Source: Oscillospiraceae bacterium (GTDB lineage Bacteria > Bacillota > Clostridia > Oscillospirales > Ruminococcaceae). From it: a stretch of 64,000 bases of DNA. The translations under genes and the position numbers were made by a program. Below the pieces are notes generated by a model, which ran no database searches, had not been told where the DNA came from, and saw nothing but the letters and a program-made list of their open reading frames with translations. This document shows, piece by piece, positions 17,916 to 27,169 of this stretch (the stretch's first letter is position 1; the number at the start of each line of letters is the position of its first letter). Where the stretch lies: positions 1 to 64,000 of the forward strand of contig JALEMR010000088.1 in NCBI GenBank assembly GCA_022768245.1, read 5' to 3'.

Positions 17916-18839
17916 TCAATTGAAGTAGGATTCTATGATTCGTTCCGCTCCGTCGGCGGAGTATTTCCAGTGGGAGATCTTCCCGCTTTCAATAAAATAG
18001 TTGATATTCCCCGGGACTCTTACACTGTCGAACACGTCTACAATAATCAGCTTGACCTTCATCTTTTCGGGTATCAGAGCCTTTATGTAAACTCCTGCCT
18101 GCTGTCCCGGACGAACTCCTGCCTTGGGCTCCGCAAGTCCCGCAAGATTGGGGGTGAGCTCCACGAAAATGCCGTAGCTTTCCACCGAGCGGATAACTCC
18201 CGAAACGGTCTCGCCTGCGGAAAACATGGCAGCGTTTTCCACCCATGTGCCGAGAAGCTCCTTGTGGGAGAGCCATACTCTGCCGTCGGAAAAGCCCTTT
18301 ACTATGACCTTGATATCCTCGCCGTTGTAGAATCTGTCCGACGGGTGAGATATCCTCGATACGGAAATGGCGTCGATAGGCACCAGTGAGGATATGCCGC
18401 AGCCGATATCCACAAATGCGCCGAACTGTTCTAAATGCGTTACTCTTGCGGGGATTATATCCCCGGGCGAAAGGCGGCTGATATAGCTTTCCATGCATTC
18501 CAGCTGAGCCGCCAGTCTTGAAAGATACGCCACAGGCTGACCGTTCTCATCGGCGGCAACGGACATGACCTTAAAGCACACAGGCTTGTTGACCTTGGTG
18601 ATAAGCGCAATATCGCGGGTAGAGCCGTCCGCTATGCCGATAGCTCCCTCCTCGCGGGGGATAATGCCCTTCATGCAGGGAAGCTCCACGATAAGGTCGT
18701 GATCGCCCGTGCATACGGAGACTCTCGCTTCAAGTATCCTTCCGCTTTTAGCCGCATCTTCGAGCTCCGCCGCGCTGCTCATGGCAAGCTTGTTTTCGGC
18801 GGTGCAGTATAGTATTCCCTCCGGCAGATATTTTTTCAT
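17916..18839 (-). CDS. S1 RNA-binding-domain protein
   Basis: A 307-residue protein with at least two S1 OB-folds in the middle: PGDIIPARVTHLEQFGAFVD (about residues 135-154) and GETVSGVIRSVESYGIFVEL (about 219-238). The N-terminal 120 residues hold an S1-like but diverged barrel. It resembles ribosomal protein S1 homologues of Clostridia, but with fewer repeats and no fused IspH domain. Probable role is RNA binding in translation or RNA turnover. It ends at a terminator shared with hisA. Confidence 0.8.
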   Translation of the reverse strand: MKKYLPEGILYCTAENKLAMSSAAELEDAAKSGRILEARVSVCTGDHDLIVELPCMKGIIPREEGAIGIADGSTRDIALITKVNKPVCFKVMSVAADENGQPVAYLSRLAAQLECMESYISRLSPGDIIPARVTHLEQFGAFVDIGCGISSLVPIDAISVSRISHPSDRFYNGEDIKVIVKGFSDGRVWLSHKELLGTWVENAAMFSAGETVSGVIRSVESYGIFVELTPNLAGLAEPKAGVRPGQQAGVYIKALIPEKMKVKLIIVDVFDSVRVPGNINYFIESGKISHWKYSADGAERIIESYFN

Positions 18840-18925
18840 TTTGTTACCTTTCCTTTCCGATATACATTGTTATTCAGAACATCTGATAGAATTATATGCT
18901 CCAAAAGGAAAGAATATTCTTTGGA

Positions 18926-18981
18926 ATCAGTGAATAGTGAATAGTTGACAGTTAATAGTCAACAGCTAATCGCTATTAGCT
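18926..18981. repeat. 8-unit heptamer tract running into the YitT coding end
   Basis: Plus-strand units: ATCAGTG, AATAGTG, AATAGTT, GACAGTT, AATAGTC, AACAGCT, AATCGCT, ATTAGCT. The last ones encode the final residues A-N-S-D and the TAG stop (18968-18966) of the minus-strand gene. Confidence 0.85.
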
Positions 18982-19856
18982 GAGAACACGTCCGCTACAT
19001 CGTTTATGGTTATGTAAGCCAGAGGGTCGGTGGTGTGGACCAGTTCCTTCAGGCGGCGTATCTGGAAGCGGTTTATCACTATGTACAGCATCTGCTTTTC
19101 GGTGTCTGAATAGAAGCCGTGAGCCTTCAGAATCGTTATGCCGCACTTGAATTCCTCGGAAAGCTCGGCGCAGATATCGCTGCCCTTTTCGGTGACGATA
19201 AAGGCAGCCTTTCCGCGGTCAAGACCCTCGACGATGAAGTCAACTACCTTTATCGCCGCTGCGTAGGTGACTATCGAATAGAGGGGAAGTATCCAGCTGC
19301 CGTTGACAACGCCGATGATAATGTACAGCAGGATATTATATCCCATGACAAAGGTGCCCACGGTTATGCCCAGCTTTTTTGCGAATATGACCGCAAGGAC
19401 TTCTATGCCGTCCATTGCTCCGCCGAAGCGTATGGCAAGACCGCTGCCGATACCCGAGATAACTCCGCCGAACAGCGCGCACAGGAACAGGTCGGTCTCC
19501 GCCAGCGGCGAGGCTGCCGATACGTCCACGGGCAGAACATCGGTTATCAGCCACGCGAAAAACGAGTAGCATATTACCGCAAAGCAGGCATATACCGTAA
19601 ATCCAAGTCCCTGCCGCTTGTAGCCTATGAGGAACAGCGGGATATTCAGTATCAGCAGAAAGAAGGACAGGGAAAAAGCTGCGGGAGTGAGCTGCTCTGC
19701 GAAGATAGACGTTCCCGATATGCCGCTGTCGTACAGTCCCACGGGCGAGATGAATACGGTGACGCCGAAAGCGTTGATAAGTCCCGCTATCGCAAGGAAA
19801 ATGAAGTTTTTCGGGTCAAGCTTTTTCAGCTCGGACAAAAAGTCTGTTTTTTTCAA
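18966..19856 (-). CDS. YitT-family membrane protein (DUF161 + DUF2179)
   Basis: A 296-residue integral membrane protein. Five to six hydrophobic segments span about residues 17-200, including the family motif FGGAMDGIEVLAV. A C-terminal cytoplasmic DUF2179 domain (AAFIVTEKGSDICAEL... to the end) follows; it is a ferredoxin-like fold thought to bind a small ligand. Transport substrate is unknown. The last four residues and stop codon come from a heptamer repeat tract, so the natural end may once have been elsewhere. Confidence 0.88.
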   Translation of the reverse strand: MKKTDFLSELKKLDPKNFIFLAIAGLINAFGVTVFISPVGLYDSGISGTSIFAEQLTPAAFSLSFFLLILNIPLFLIGYKRQGLGFTVYACFAVICYSFFAWLITDVLPVDVSAASPLAETDLFLCALFGGVISGIGSGLAIRFGGAMDGIEVLAVIFAKKLGITVGTFVMGYNILLYIIIGVVNGSWILPLYSIVTYAAAIKVVDFIVEGLDRGKAAFIVTEKGSDICAELSEEFKCGITILKAHGFYSDTEKQMLYIVINRFQIRRLKELVHTTDPLAYITINDVADVFSANSD

Positions 19857-19903
19857 ATTCGATTCCTCCTTTTTTACATGCAGCTTGTTCTTTTATTGTT
19901 CAT

Positions 19904-19932
19904 ATTATACCGCAAAATCGCACGTAAGTCAA
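19904..19932 (-). promoter_or_regulatory. Promoter of the YitT gene
   Basis: On the minus strand, TTGACT (19932-19927), a 17-nt spacer and TATAAT (19909-19904). Confidence 0.75.
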
Positions 19933-19950
19933 CATAAGAAGCAGCACAAA

Positions 19951-19990
19951 AAAATCACCCCTAAGCCCAAAAGCCGGGGGGTGAAAAAGC
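19951..19990 (-). terminator. Terminator of the Fn3/transglutaminase gene
   Basis: On the minus strand, a C/G-rich stem (TCACCCC.../GGGGTGA, about 19982-19964) is followed by a run of seven T. Confidence 0.8.
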
Positions 19991-19997
19991 AAAAACA

Positions 19998-20025
19998 ATT
20001 ATCGATCAATAACTGTAAACTGTCA
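19998..20025 (-). repeat. 4-unit heptamer tract starting at a stop codon
   Basis: Minus-strand units TGACAGT, TTACAGT, TATTGAT, CGATAAT. The first TGA is the stop codon of the gene ending at 20023. Confidence 0.7.
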
Positions 20026-21381
20026 AGCGGTCGGTGATTTATACAGCTCCTTGCCGTCCTTCATATACTTGTAGGAGCATTCATAGGGCACAAATACATT
20101 GTAAAGCCCGTCCTTTTTGTTGCCTGCGTCCATGATGTAGTATTTTCCGTCAAGGCATATCTCGCACCAGTAATGGCTCCACATATTGTCGGGGTCTGTT
20201 CCTCTGTGACCTGCAACCAGCCGCACATCGTAGCCCATATACGCCATAAATGCAGCAAATGCGCCGTTATACTGATAGCACTGTCCCTTGTGCTTGCTGA
20301 AAACAGCCTCAACGGGAGATAGACCCGACAGACTGTTGAAATCGTCACCGTATACATAGTCAACCTCGCTGTGTATGTATTCGGAAAGATATATTATCTT
20401 ATCAAAGGGAGTCATATCATCGGTGAAATGCTCCTTTGCGAACTTCTTCATTATTTTCTTGTCGTTTTCGGAGATGCTCATTTTCCATTCCTTTATATCA
20501 CTGCGGTAGGATACCACATCAAGGGAGCTTTTCTGCTTAGCGGGATAGCCGTTCACAAGAGCCACTGCGCTTGTGGAGGATACAATGTCGGAATAATCGC
20601 TGTATATCTTTTTGCCGTTTACAGTCTTGTAGCTTCTTACCTTGAAAACGTACTTATATCCCGGCTCCTTTTTTATGGAATAAGAGGTCTTTGTTGTCCT
20701 TTTAAGGGGCTTGAAGCTGTATTCCATATCCATTCCGAAATCGAAGGTGCTGCCTGCGCTGCTGTAGCTCATATAGACGGTGTCTGATTTTTTCAGCTTC
20801 TTCTTGGAGTAGTAGACCTCATAGCCGTCGGCAGCCTTGTCCTCCTTCCAGCTGACCCGCACCGACTTTGAGCCTGCGGCAGCGGATATGCCCACGGAGA
20901 GCAGCCCCGATCTTACCGTATAAGCTTCCGACGAGCGGCTGTATATCTTATCATTGCCGCTGTTCCGATAAGCGCGGACCTTGTAGCTGTATTCGGTGAG
21001 GGACTCCACATCGCTGTCATAGTAATAGTTCTGCCAATAGCCCTCTATATCCTCAAGGAGCACATATTTTTTCTTGGCGCTGTCGTATCTGTATATCCTG
21101 TAGCCGTCGGCGCCGTACATCTGGGTCCACTGAACGAAAACGCTTCCCGACTTTGTCTCTGCGGATATTTCGGGAGCGATATCCTCGGAAAAATCCGCAG
21201 TCGGGAAATAAGAGTCGGTAAAAAAGTTGTACTCATATACGGGCACTTCCTCTTCAACTTCAACTTCTTCCTCAAGGATCTCTTCAAAATCATTGTAGGC
21301 GTATGTGCACACCGAAAATGCGCAGGACGCGGCAGTGAGCAGTGCTATCGCCGCAGCAGCTGTCTTTTTAAGCAGTTTCAT
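20023..21381 (-). CDS. Secreted fibronectin-III / transglutaminase-like protein
   Basis: A 452-residue exported protein. Signal peptide is residues 1-29, followed by an acidic Glu/Val stretch. Two Fn3-type domains lie at about residues 65-155 and 160-270 (ADGYRIYRYD, YSYKVRAYR; ADGYEVYYSKKK, YKYVFKVRSYK). The C-terminal transglutaminase-core domain has a papain-like triad: Cys in HKGQCYQYNGAF, His in SHYWCEI, Asp in YYIMDAGN. Such domains can act as cysteine proteases, peptide cross-linkers or amidases on the surface; the activity here is unknown. It shares the catalytic core type with the cluster at 45336-51238. Confidence 0.85.
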   Translation of the reverse strand: MKLLKKTAAAAIALLTAASCAFSVCTYAYNDFEEILEEEVEVEEEVPVYEYNFFTDSYFPTADFSEDIAPEISAETKSGSVFVQWTQMYGADGYRIYRYDSAKKKYVLLEDIEGYWQNYYYDSDVESLTEYSYKVRAYRNSGNDKIYSRSSEAYTVRSGLLSVGISAAAGSKSVRVSWKEDKAADGYEVYYSKKKLKKSDTVYMSYSSAGSTFDFGMDMEYSFKPLKRTTKTSYSIKKEPGYKYVFKVRSYKTVNGKKIYSDYSDIVSSTSAVALVNGYPAKQKSSLDVVSYRSDIKEWKMSISENDKKIMKKFAKEHFTDDMTPFDKIIYLSEYIHSEVDYVYGDDFNSLSGLSPVEAVFSKHKGQCYQYNGAFAAFMAYMGYDVRLVAGHRGTDPDNMWSHYWCEICLDGKYYIMDAGNKKDGLYNVFVPYECSYKYMKDGKELYKSPTA

Positions 21382-21432
21382 TTTAATTCCTCCATAATTT
21401 CCGTATCATCGTCCCATACAAGAGACGATACC

Positions 21433-21461
21433 ATTATATCACACAGTGCGAAAAATGTCAA
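21433..21461 (-). promoter_or_regulatory. Promoter of the Fn3/transglutaminase gene
   Basis: On the minus strand, TTGACA (21461-21456), a 17-nt spacer and TATAAT (21438-21433): exact consensus. Confidence 0.85.
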
Positions 21462-21513
21462 TTATTTCATACGCAGCTTTCACGGTATTTCCGCAGATTT
21501 TTTCATGATTCTC

Positions 21514-21542
21514 TTGACATTATAAAACATATGTGCTATAAT
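21514..21542 (+). promoter_or_regulatory. Consensus promoter of uvrA
   Basis: TTGACA at 21514-21519, a 17-nt spacer and TATAAT at 21537-21542 with extended -10 TGC. Transcription should start near 21549, which rules out the in-frame ATG at 21531. Confidence 0.9.
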
Positions 21543-21558
21543 GAAACACAGAGTTGTG

Positions 21559-21596
21559 AAAGGAGTGCGCTTTTTCGGAAAGCGTTTTTGACTGAT
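21559..21596 (+). promoter_or_regulatory. uvrA SD separated from ATG by a hairpin
   Basis: AAAGGAG at 21559-21565. The hairpin CGCTTT-TTCGG-AAAGCG lies at 21568-21584, and the ATG at 21597. Without the hairpin the SD-start gap is about 31 nt; folded it is about 12. Confidence 0.65.
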
Positions 21597-24428
21597 ATGG
21601 ACAAGAAAAATAAGATCGTGATAAAGGGCGCAAGAGAGCATAATCTCAAAAATGTCAGCCTTGAGCTGCCCCGTGACAGCCTTATCGTGATGACGGGACT
21701 GTCAGGCTCGGGAAAGTCCTCCCTTGCATTTGATACTATCTTTGCCGACGGGCAGAGAAGATATATGGAAAGCCTTTCCTCCTATGCGAGAATGTTTATG
21801 GGACAGATGGAAAAGCCCGACGTGGACTCTATCGAGGGGCTTTCTCCCGCTATTTCCATCGACCAGAAAACAACGTCCCGAAATCCCCGCTCCACAGTGG
21901 GAACGGTCACCGAAATATATGACTATCTCCGTCTGCTGTACGCGCGGATAGGTATCCCTCACTGTCCCGTCTGCGGACGTGAGATAAAGCAGCAGTCGGT
22001 GGACCAGATAGTCGACCAAATAATGGAGCTGCCCGAAAGAACGAAGATACAGCTTTTGGCTCCCCTCGTCAGAGGAAAAAAGGGCGAGCATGTCAAGGTG
22101 CTGGAGCAGGCGAAAAAATCGGGCTATGTCCGTGTGCGCGCAGACGGGATAATTTACGATATCTCCGAGGAGATAAAGCTTGAAAAGAACAAAAAACACA
22201 GCATTGAAGCGGTAGTTGACCGTCTTTCCGTAAAGGACGGTATTCAGGGACGCCTTGCCGACAGTATCGAGACCGTGCTTGCACTGTCGGGCGGAGTGCT
22301 TATCGTGGACGTCGTTGACGGGGAGGAGATATTCTTCTCGCAGAACTACGCCTGCCCCGAGCATAACATATCCGTGGAGGAGCTTACCCCGAGAATGTTC
22401 TCCTTCAACAATCCCTTCGGAGCCTGCGAAAAATGTACGGGACTGGGTTCATTCTCACGGATAGACCCCGACCTTATCATTCCCAATAAGGAGCTTTCCT
22501 TAAAGCAGGGCGCAGTCAAGGCAATGGGCTGGCACACCACCGACGAGAATTCCTTTGCGATGATGTACTACCGCGGACTTGCCGAGTATTACAATACCTC
22601 CATAGACCTGCCTGTCAGCGAGCTTCCCGAGGGCTTCGTGGATTCGCTGATGTACGGTACGGGCGATGTGAAGCTCACTCTCCACCGTGCGGAGATGTAC
22701 GGCGGAGGAACGTTCACGCAGCCCTTTGAAGGCATAATCCACAATCTTGAAAGGCGCTTCAAGGAGACCAATTCTGAGTTCAGCCGAGCCGAGATACAGG
22801 ACGTGATGACCGAGGAGGAATGTCCCGACTGTCACGGAAAGCGTCTGAAAAAGGAAAGCCTTGCGGTGACCGTGGGCGGGATAAATATATCCGACCTGAC
22901 CGACAAGTCCGTGGCGGACTGCCTGGACTTCTTCGATAATTTACAGCTCACCGAGCGAGAAGCCCTCATCGGCGAGAGGATAATCAAGGAGATACGTTCC
23001 CGTCTTGGCTTCTTAAAGAGCGTGGGGCTGGAATATCTCACCCTGTCCAGAGCGGCGGGAACGCTAAGCGGCGGCGAAAGCCAGCGCATACGCCTTGCCA
23101 CGCAGATAGGCTCTTCGCTAATGGGCGTGCTGTACATTCTTGACGAGCCCTCTATCGGACTTCATCAGCGGGACAACGACAAGCTTATCGCCACCATGAA
23201 GCGGCTCCGCGATCTGGGGAATACCCTTATCGTGGTGGAGCACGACGAGGACACCATGCGCGCGGCGGACTATATCGTGGATATCGGACCCTATGCGGGA
23301 GTCCACGGCGGAGAAATAGTTGCGGCGGGAACTATCGACGATATCATGGCATGCGAGCGCTCCTTAACGGGACAATATCTCAGCGGAAAGCGGAGGATCC
23401 CCGTCCCCGAGGAAAGGCGTAAAGGAAACGGCAATTTCCTGCGTATCATCGGCGCTGCGGAGCATAATCTGAAAAACATCGATGTGGAGATACCCCTCGG
23501 GACGTTCACCTGCGTTACGGGCGTTTCGGGCTCGGGAAAATCCTCCCTTGTGAATGAGATACTCTATAAAAATCTTGCGGGAAAGCTGAACCGTGCGAAG
23601 GTGCGTCCCGGCAGCTTCAAGGCAATGGAGGGACTGGAATATCTGGACAAGGTCATAGATATCGACCAGTCGCCTATCGGACGGACTCCCAGGTCGAATC
23701 CTGCCACATATACGGGTGTGTTCAATGATATCCGCGATATCTTCGCCGAAACAAACGACGCGAAGATGAGGGGATATACCGGCGGAAGATTCTCCTTCAA
23801 TATCAAGGGCGGACGCTGTGAGTCCTGTCAAGGCGACGGCATCATCAAGATAGAGATGCACTTCCTGCCCGATGTGTACGTCCCCTGCGAGGTCTGCAAG
23901 GGACAGCGCTACAACCGCGAGACTCTCGAAGTGAAGTACAAGGGCAAGTCCGTCTATGACGTGCTGGAGATGACCGTTGACGAGGGCGTGGAGTTTTTCT
24001 CGGCGATACCGAAGATATCCCGCAAGCTGAAAACCCTGCAGGACGTGGGACTGGGCTACATCAAGATAGGACAGCCCGCCACCACTCTTTCGGGCGGCGA
24101 GGCGCAGAGAGTAAAGCTTGCTGCCGAGCTTGCAAAGCGGGGCACGGGCAGGACGATATACATTCTGGATGAGCCCACCACGGGACTTCATTCCTACGAT
24201 GTCCATAAGCTGACGGAGGTATTGCAGAAGCTGGTTGACAGCGGAAATACCGTTGTTGTCATCGAGCATAATCTGGACATCATCAAGACAGCGGACTATA
24301 TCATCGACTTAGGACCCGAGGGCGGAGAGCGGGGCGGACAGATAATGGTCTGCGGCACTCCCGAAGAGGTGGCGAAATGCGAAGCCTCCTACACGGGACA
24401 GTACCTGCGCAAGATGATTAGTGAATAG
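21597..24428 (+). CDS. uvrA: Excinuclease ABC subunit A
   Basis: A 943-residue nucleotide-excision-repair ATPase starting at [19 protein letters not shown]. Two ABC modules: Walker [10 protein letters not shown] (near residue 35) and GVSGSGKSS (near 645); signatures LSGGESQR and LSGGEAQR; Walker B ends LDEPS and LDEPT. Zinc-binding cysteines appear in CPVCG, CPECHGKR and CESCQGDG...CEVCKGQR. UvrA scans DNA for bulky lesions and loads UvrB. uvrB is not adjacent. The last residue codons and TAG stop already belong to a heptamer tract (ATT AGT GAA TAG). Confidence 0.97.
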   Translation: MDKKNKIVIKGAREHNLKNVSLELPRDSLIVMTGLSGSGKSSLAFDTIFADGQRRYMESLSSYARMFMGQMEKPDVDSIEGLSPAISIDQKTTSRNPRSTVGTVTEIYDYLRLLYARIGIPHCPVCGREIKQQSVDQIVDQIMELPERTKIQLLAPLVRGKKGEHVKVLEQAKKSGYVRVRADGIIYDISEEIKLEKNKKHSIEAVVDRLSVKDGIQGRLADSIETVLALSGGVLIVDVVDGEEIFFSQNYACPEHNISVEELTPRMFSFNNPFGACEKCTGLGSFSRIDPDLIIPNKELSLKQGAVKAMGWHTTDENSFAMMYYRGLAEYYNTSIDLPVSELPEGFVDSLMYGTGDVKLTLHRAEMYGGGTFTQPFEGIIHNLERRFKETNSEFSRAEIQDVMTEEECPDCHGKRLKKESLAVTVGGINISDLTDKSVADCLDFFDNLQLTEREALIGERIIKEIRSRLGFLKSVGLEYLTLSRAAGTLSGGESQRIRLATQIGSSLMGVLYILDEPSIGLHQRDNDKLIATMKRLRDLGNTLIVVEHDEDTMRAADYIVDIGPYAGVHGGEIVAAGTIDDIMACERSLTGQYLSGKRRIPVPEERRKGNGNFLRIIGAAEHNLKNIDVEIPLGTFTCVTGVSGSGKSSLVNEILYKNLAGKLNRAKVRPGSFKAMEGLEYLDKVIDIDQSPIGRTPRSNPATYTGVFNDIRDIFAETNDAKMRGYTGGRFSFNIKGGRCESCQGDGIIKIEMHFLPDVYVPCEVCKGQRYNRETLEVKYKGKSVYDVLEMTVDEGVEFFSAIPKISRKLKTLQDVGLGYIKIGQPATTLSGGEAQRVKLAAELAKRGTGRTIYILDEPTTGLHSYDVHKLTEVLQKLVDSGNTVVVIEHNLDIIKTADYIIDLGPEGGERGGQIMVCGTPEEVAKCEASYTGQYLRKMISE

Positions 24429-24465
24429 CGATTAGCAATTAGCTTATTAGTGAATAGTGAATAGT
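24419..24465 (+). repeat. Heptamer tract starting inside the uvrA end
   Basis: TAG recurs at 24419, 24426 (the uvrA stop), 24433, 24440, 24448, 24455 and 24462: 7-bp spacing with a single 8-bp step. Confidence 0.85.
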
Positions 24466-24466
24466 T

Positions 24467-24504
24467 AAAGCAGCGGTTTCCTTTTTGGTAACCGCTGCTT
24501 TTGC
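24467..24504. terminator. First of four terminators between uvrA and GH74 gene
   Basis: AAAGCAGCGGTT (24467-24478) pairs with AACCGCTGCTTT, followed by T4. Equivalent hairpins stand at about 24542-24577, 24616-24652 and 24697-24733. A-rich starts allow use on the minus strand too. Confidence 0.85.
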
Positions 24505-24778
24505 TAATTGCTAATAGCTAATCACTAATGGCTGTTAATACAAGCAGTGGTCACCTTTTTGGTAACTGCTGCTTTTGCTAATTACTAATAGCTAATCACT
24601 AATGGCTGTTAATACAAGCAGCGGTCTCCTTTTTGGTAACCGCTGCTTTTGATAATTGCTAATCGCTAATGGCTAATCACTAATGGCTGTTAATAAAAGC
24701 AGCGGTCACCTTTTTGGTAACCGCTGCTTTTGCTATTTGCTGATCGCTATTCGCTAATTGCTGCTTATGCTAATCGCT
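24468..24778. repeat. Four tandem copies of a terminator-hairpin plus heptamer unit
   Basis: Units start at 24468, 24542, 24616 and 24697, giving lengths of 74, 74, 81 and about 82 bp. Each starts with AAGCAG(C/T)GGT, an 11-nt T-rich loop region and ACC/ACTGCTGCTT, forming a 10-14 bp hairpin with T4 after it. Each continues with GCTAATT-like heptamers. Units 2 and 3 differ by exactly 7 bp (one more heptamer). The block fills the convergent gap between uvrA and the GH74 gene. Confidence 0.92.
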
Positions 24779-27028
24779 TTATTTTTCAATCTTGTCGCAG
24801 TATACGATGCCCAGTCCTACGGTGCTCATGTAGCATCTTCCGTAGACGTTCATGTCGCCGCAGATGAAGTTGCCGTTGCCTGTGCCGCCGAATTCATGGT
24901 AATCGTCGTTGACTCTGGACCAGGTCGCGCCTGCGTCCTCGGACATGTAGATACCTGCTGTTTCCTGATCCTTGGGAGTTCCCCAGATGTAGATAACATA
25001 GGGGTCGCCGTCGTTCTTGGGCTTGCCGAGACCCATTGCCTCGCAGCGCTTGAGGGTGTCGAGCATTGTGAAGGTCTCGCCGTGGTCCTCGGTGTAGAAC
25101 AGAGTGCCGCCGGGAATGTAGAACGCGCCCTCCTTATCGGGGATAACGCAGAGACGGGAGAAGCTGGTGAGAGCCTCATACTTCTTGGAGAAGGACTTTC
25201 CGCCGTCCGAGCTTACGAATACCGAGCTGCTGGAGCATGCATATACATAATCGGAGTTTACGGGGTCGCCCATGATATACACGTTTGAGCCGATTATGCC
25301 GTCCACCTGATTCCATGTTTCGCCGCGGTCGGTGGTGTAGTATATATAGTTGCCGTTTTCGGGGCTCCATAAAATGGTGCTGCCGTCGGCGGTGAGGCCT
25401 ACCTTGCCCTTATACATGTTCTTGGAGGGGTCGGGCTTGTTTTCGATGTATTTCCATGTCTTGCCGCCGTCCTCGGTGTAGAGTATCTTCTGACCGTTTT
25501 CGTCGCCGCCTGTCTTGACCCATACGTCTCTGTTCTGAGCGGCAATTGCGATGCTTGTAACGGAGCCTACCTGTTCGGTGTGGCGCTGGGGAGCGGAGAA
25601 GATATCCTCATGAACGAAGCCGTCATAGTCGCCGATAGCCGAAACCAGGGGATAATCGGGGAGGGACACGATATCGAGAGCAACGACCTCTTCTATGCCC
25701 TTTGCATCGAAGTAGAACTCGGGAGTATCGTCCCAGATATTGTCGCAGGCGAAGATACCGTTGCCCGAGTTTACGAGTATCTTATTATCGTCGAAGGGAT
25801 CCATTGCAAGGGAGCTGCACCAGTGGATAGCGGCATTTTCTATCCAGTCCATGCCGTTGGTGGAGAAGGTCCAGCTTTCGCTTACGTCGTGCCATGTAGC
25901 GCCGCCGTCGGTGGAGGTGTAGAACTTATCGCCGAATGCGCCGTTAGGCTGCTGATCCCATACCTCGGAGGTTACGACCACCAGCTTGTTGTCGTCCTCG
26001 GGGCTGATCACGATATCGCCTAAGGAATTCGGAATGGGGAATTCTATCTTTTCCGCTGTGCCTGCGGAAACGTCGTATCTGTAGAGAGCGCCTGTCATAG
26101 CGTTCCAGGGACCCTCGTTGTTGGCGTATACAACATAGAGCCTGCCCTGAGAGTCAAGCTTCATTCTCTGAGGCATGTAGTCGGTGAAATTTTCAGCGAT
26201 AGGAGCCCAGCTTGCGCCGCCGTCCTCGGAGACGTAGATATTGGTCTCCTTCCTTTCGGAAACGGAAACGTAGATGCGCTGTGTAGCGCTGCCGTCCGAG
26301 CCTGTGGAGGGGTCGAACACGATACCGTTGATACCGTTGCCGTTAGTGGTGGCGGTCACGGGGAAGGACTCTACCTTTTCCCAGGTCATGCCGCCGTCGG
26401 CAGACTTGATAAGACCGCCCGTTCTGCCGCCGCAGAGGATGATATTCGTATCGTTGGGGTCAACGGCAATTCTCTCGCCGTTTCCTCTGCCCATGCCGTT
26501 GCCGTGAACGCGGATCTTGTCGGAGACTTCCACCTGAGTGAAATGGTCGCCGTAGTCGTTTGATACCATTATGCAGGTCTTGCCGCTGCTGAAATAGTCG
26601 GTGCCCGCAGCGAGGTATACCTTAGAGGGGTCCTTAGGGTCAACGGCAATACCGTCGATACCGAGCAGACCCACATCGTCAACGGTAGTATCGTAGCCGA
26701 GGGATATCCACTTCTTTTGGGAATCGTCCCAGCGGTACGCGCCGCCCACGTCTGTCCTTGCGTAGAACAGTCCCTGTTCGGAGGTGCTGATGATACCGGT
26801 GACAAATCCGCCGCCGCCTATCTCCACCTGACCGTACGTCCAGTCGGAGTTCACGAATTTAGAAGGGTCAGCGGAAAGCTCGGCAGCGTCTGTCTGAGCA
26901 GCAGCAGTGTCAGCCGCAGTGTCGTCGGTGCCGTCGGAGTTCTTGCCGCAGCCCGTCATAGCCGCAGAGGATAAGCACACCGTAAAAGCGGAGAGCAGAG
27001 CCAGCGCCTTAGATGATAACGATTTCAT
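24779..27028 (-). CDS. GH74 xyloglucanase, lipid-anchored
   Basis: A 749-residue lipoprotein. The signal ends in the lipobox-like MTGC near residue 26, followed by an Ala/Asp/Thr-rich linker. The rest is a double seven-bladed beta-propeller of GH74 type with many BNR/Asp-box turns (SxDGGxTW). Candidate catalytic aspartates are in ARTDVGGAYRW (near residue 94) and SAIGDYDGF (near residue 465), the positions of the conserved pair in GH74 enzymes. The expected reaction is hydrolysis of the beta-1,4-glucan backbone of xyloglucan at the cell surface. No dockerin or CBM is present, so it is cell-bound rather than cellulosomal. It has its own consensus promoter. Confidence 0.92.
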   Translation of the reverse strand: MKSLSSKALALLSAFTVCLSSAAMTGCGKNSDGTDDTAADTAAAQTDAAELSADPSKFVNSDWTYGQVEIGGGGFVTGIISTSEQGLFYARTDVGGAYRWDDSQKKWISLGYDTTVDDVGLLGIDGIAVDPKDPSKVYLAAGTDYFSSGKTCIMVSNDYGDHFTQVEVSDKIRVHGNGMGRGNGERIAVDPNDTNIILCGGRTGGLIKSADGGMTWEKVESFPVTATTNGNGINGIVFDPSTGSDGSATQRIYVSVSERKETNIYVSEDGGASWAPIAENFTDYMPQRMKLDSQGRLYVVYANNEGPWNAMTGALYRYDVSAGTAEKIEFPIPNSLGDIVISPEDDNKLVVVTSEVWDQQPNGAFGDKFYTSTDGGATWHDVSESWTFSTNGMDWIENAAIHWCSSLAMDPFDDNKILVNSGNGIFACDNIWDDTPEFYFDAKGIEEVVALDIVSLPDYPLVSAIGDYDGFVHEDIFSAPQRHTEQVGSVTSIAIAAQNRDVWVKTGGDENGQKILYTEDGGKTWKYIENKPDPSKNMYKGKVGLTADGSTILWSPENGNYIYYTTDRGETWNQVDGIIGSNVYIMGDPVNSDYVYACSSSSVFVSSDGGKSFSKKYEALTSFSRLCVIPDKEGAFYIPGGTLFYTEDHGETFTMLDTLKRCEAMGLGKPKNDGDPYVIYIWGTPKDQETAGIYMSEDAGATWSRVNDDYHEFGGTGNGNFICGDMNVYGRCYMSTVGLGIVYCDKIEK

Positions 27029-27071
27029 TTTTTTCGCTCCTTTATGTATTGGTTGAATGTTTGGTAATCAT

Positions 27072-27100
27072 ATTATATCACGAATAGTATGCTTTGTCAA
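27072..27100 (-). promoter_or_regulatory. Consensus promoter of the GH74 gene
   Basis: On the minus strand, TTGACA (27100-27095), a 17-nt spacer and TATAAT (27077-27072). Confidence 0.88.
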
Positions 27101-27119
27101 TTACTTTTGTAAAACTTGC

Positions 27120-27148
27120 ATTAAAAAGGACGGCATTTCCGCCGTCCT
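27120..27148 (-). terminator. Terminator after prfB
   Basis: On the minus strand, GGACGGC (27147-27141) pairs with GCCGTCC (27134-27128), then T5. Confidence 0.88.
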
Positions 27149-27169
27149 CGATACTTATTGTAAATATTA

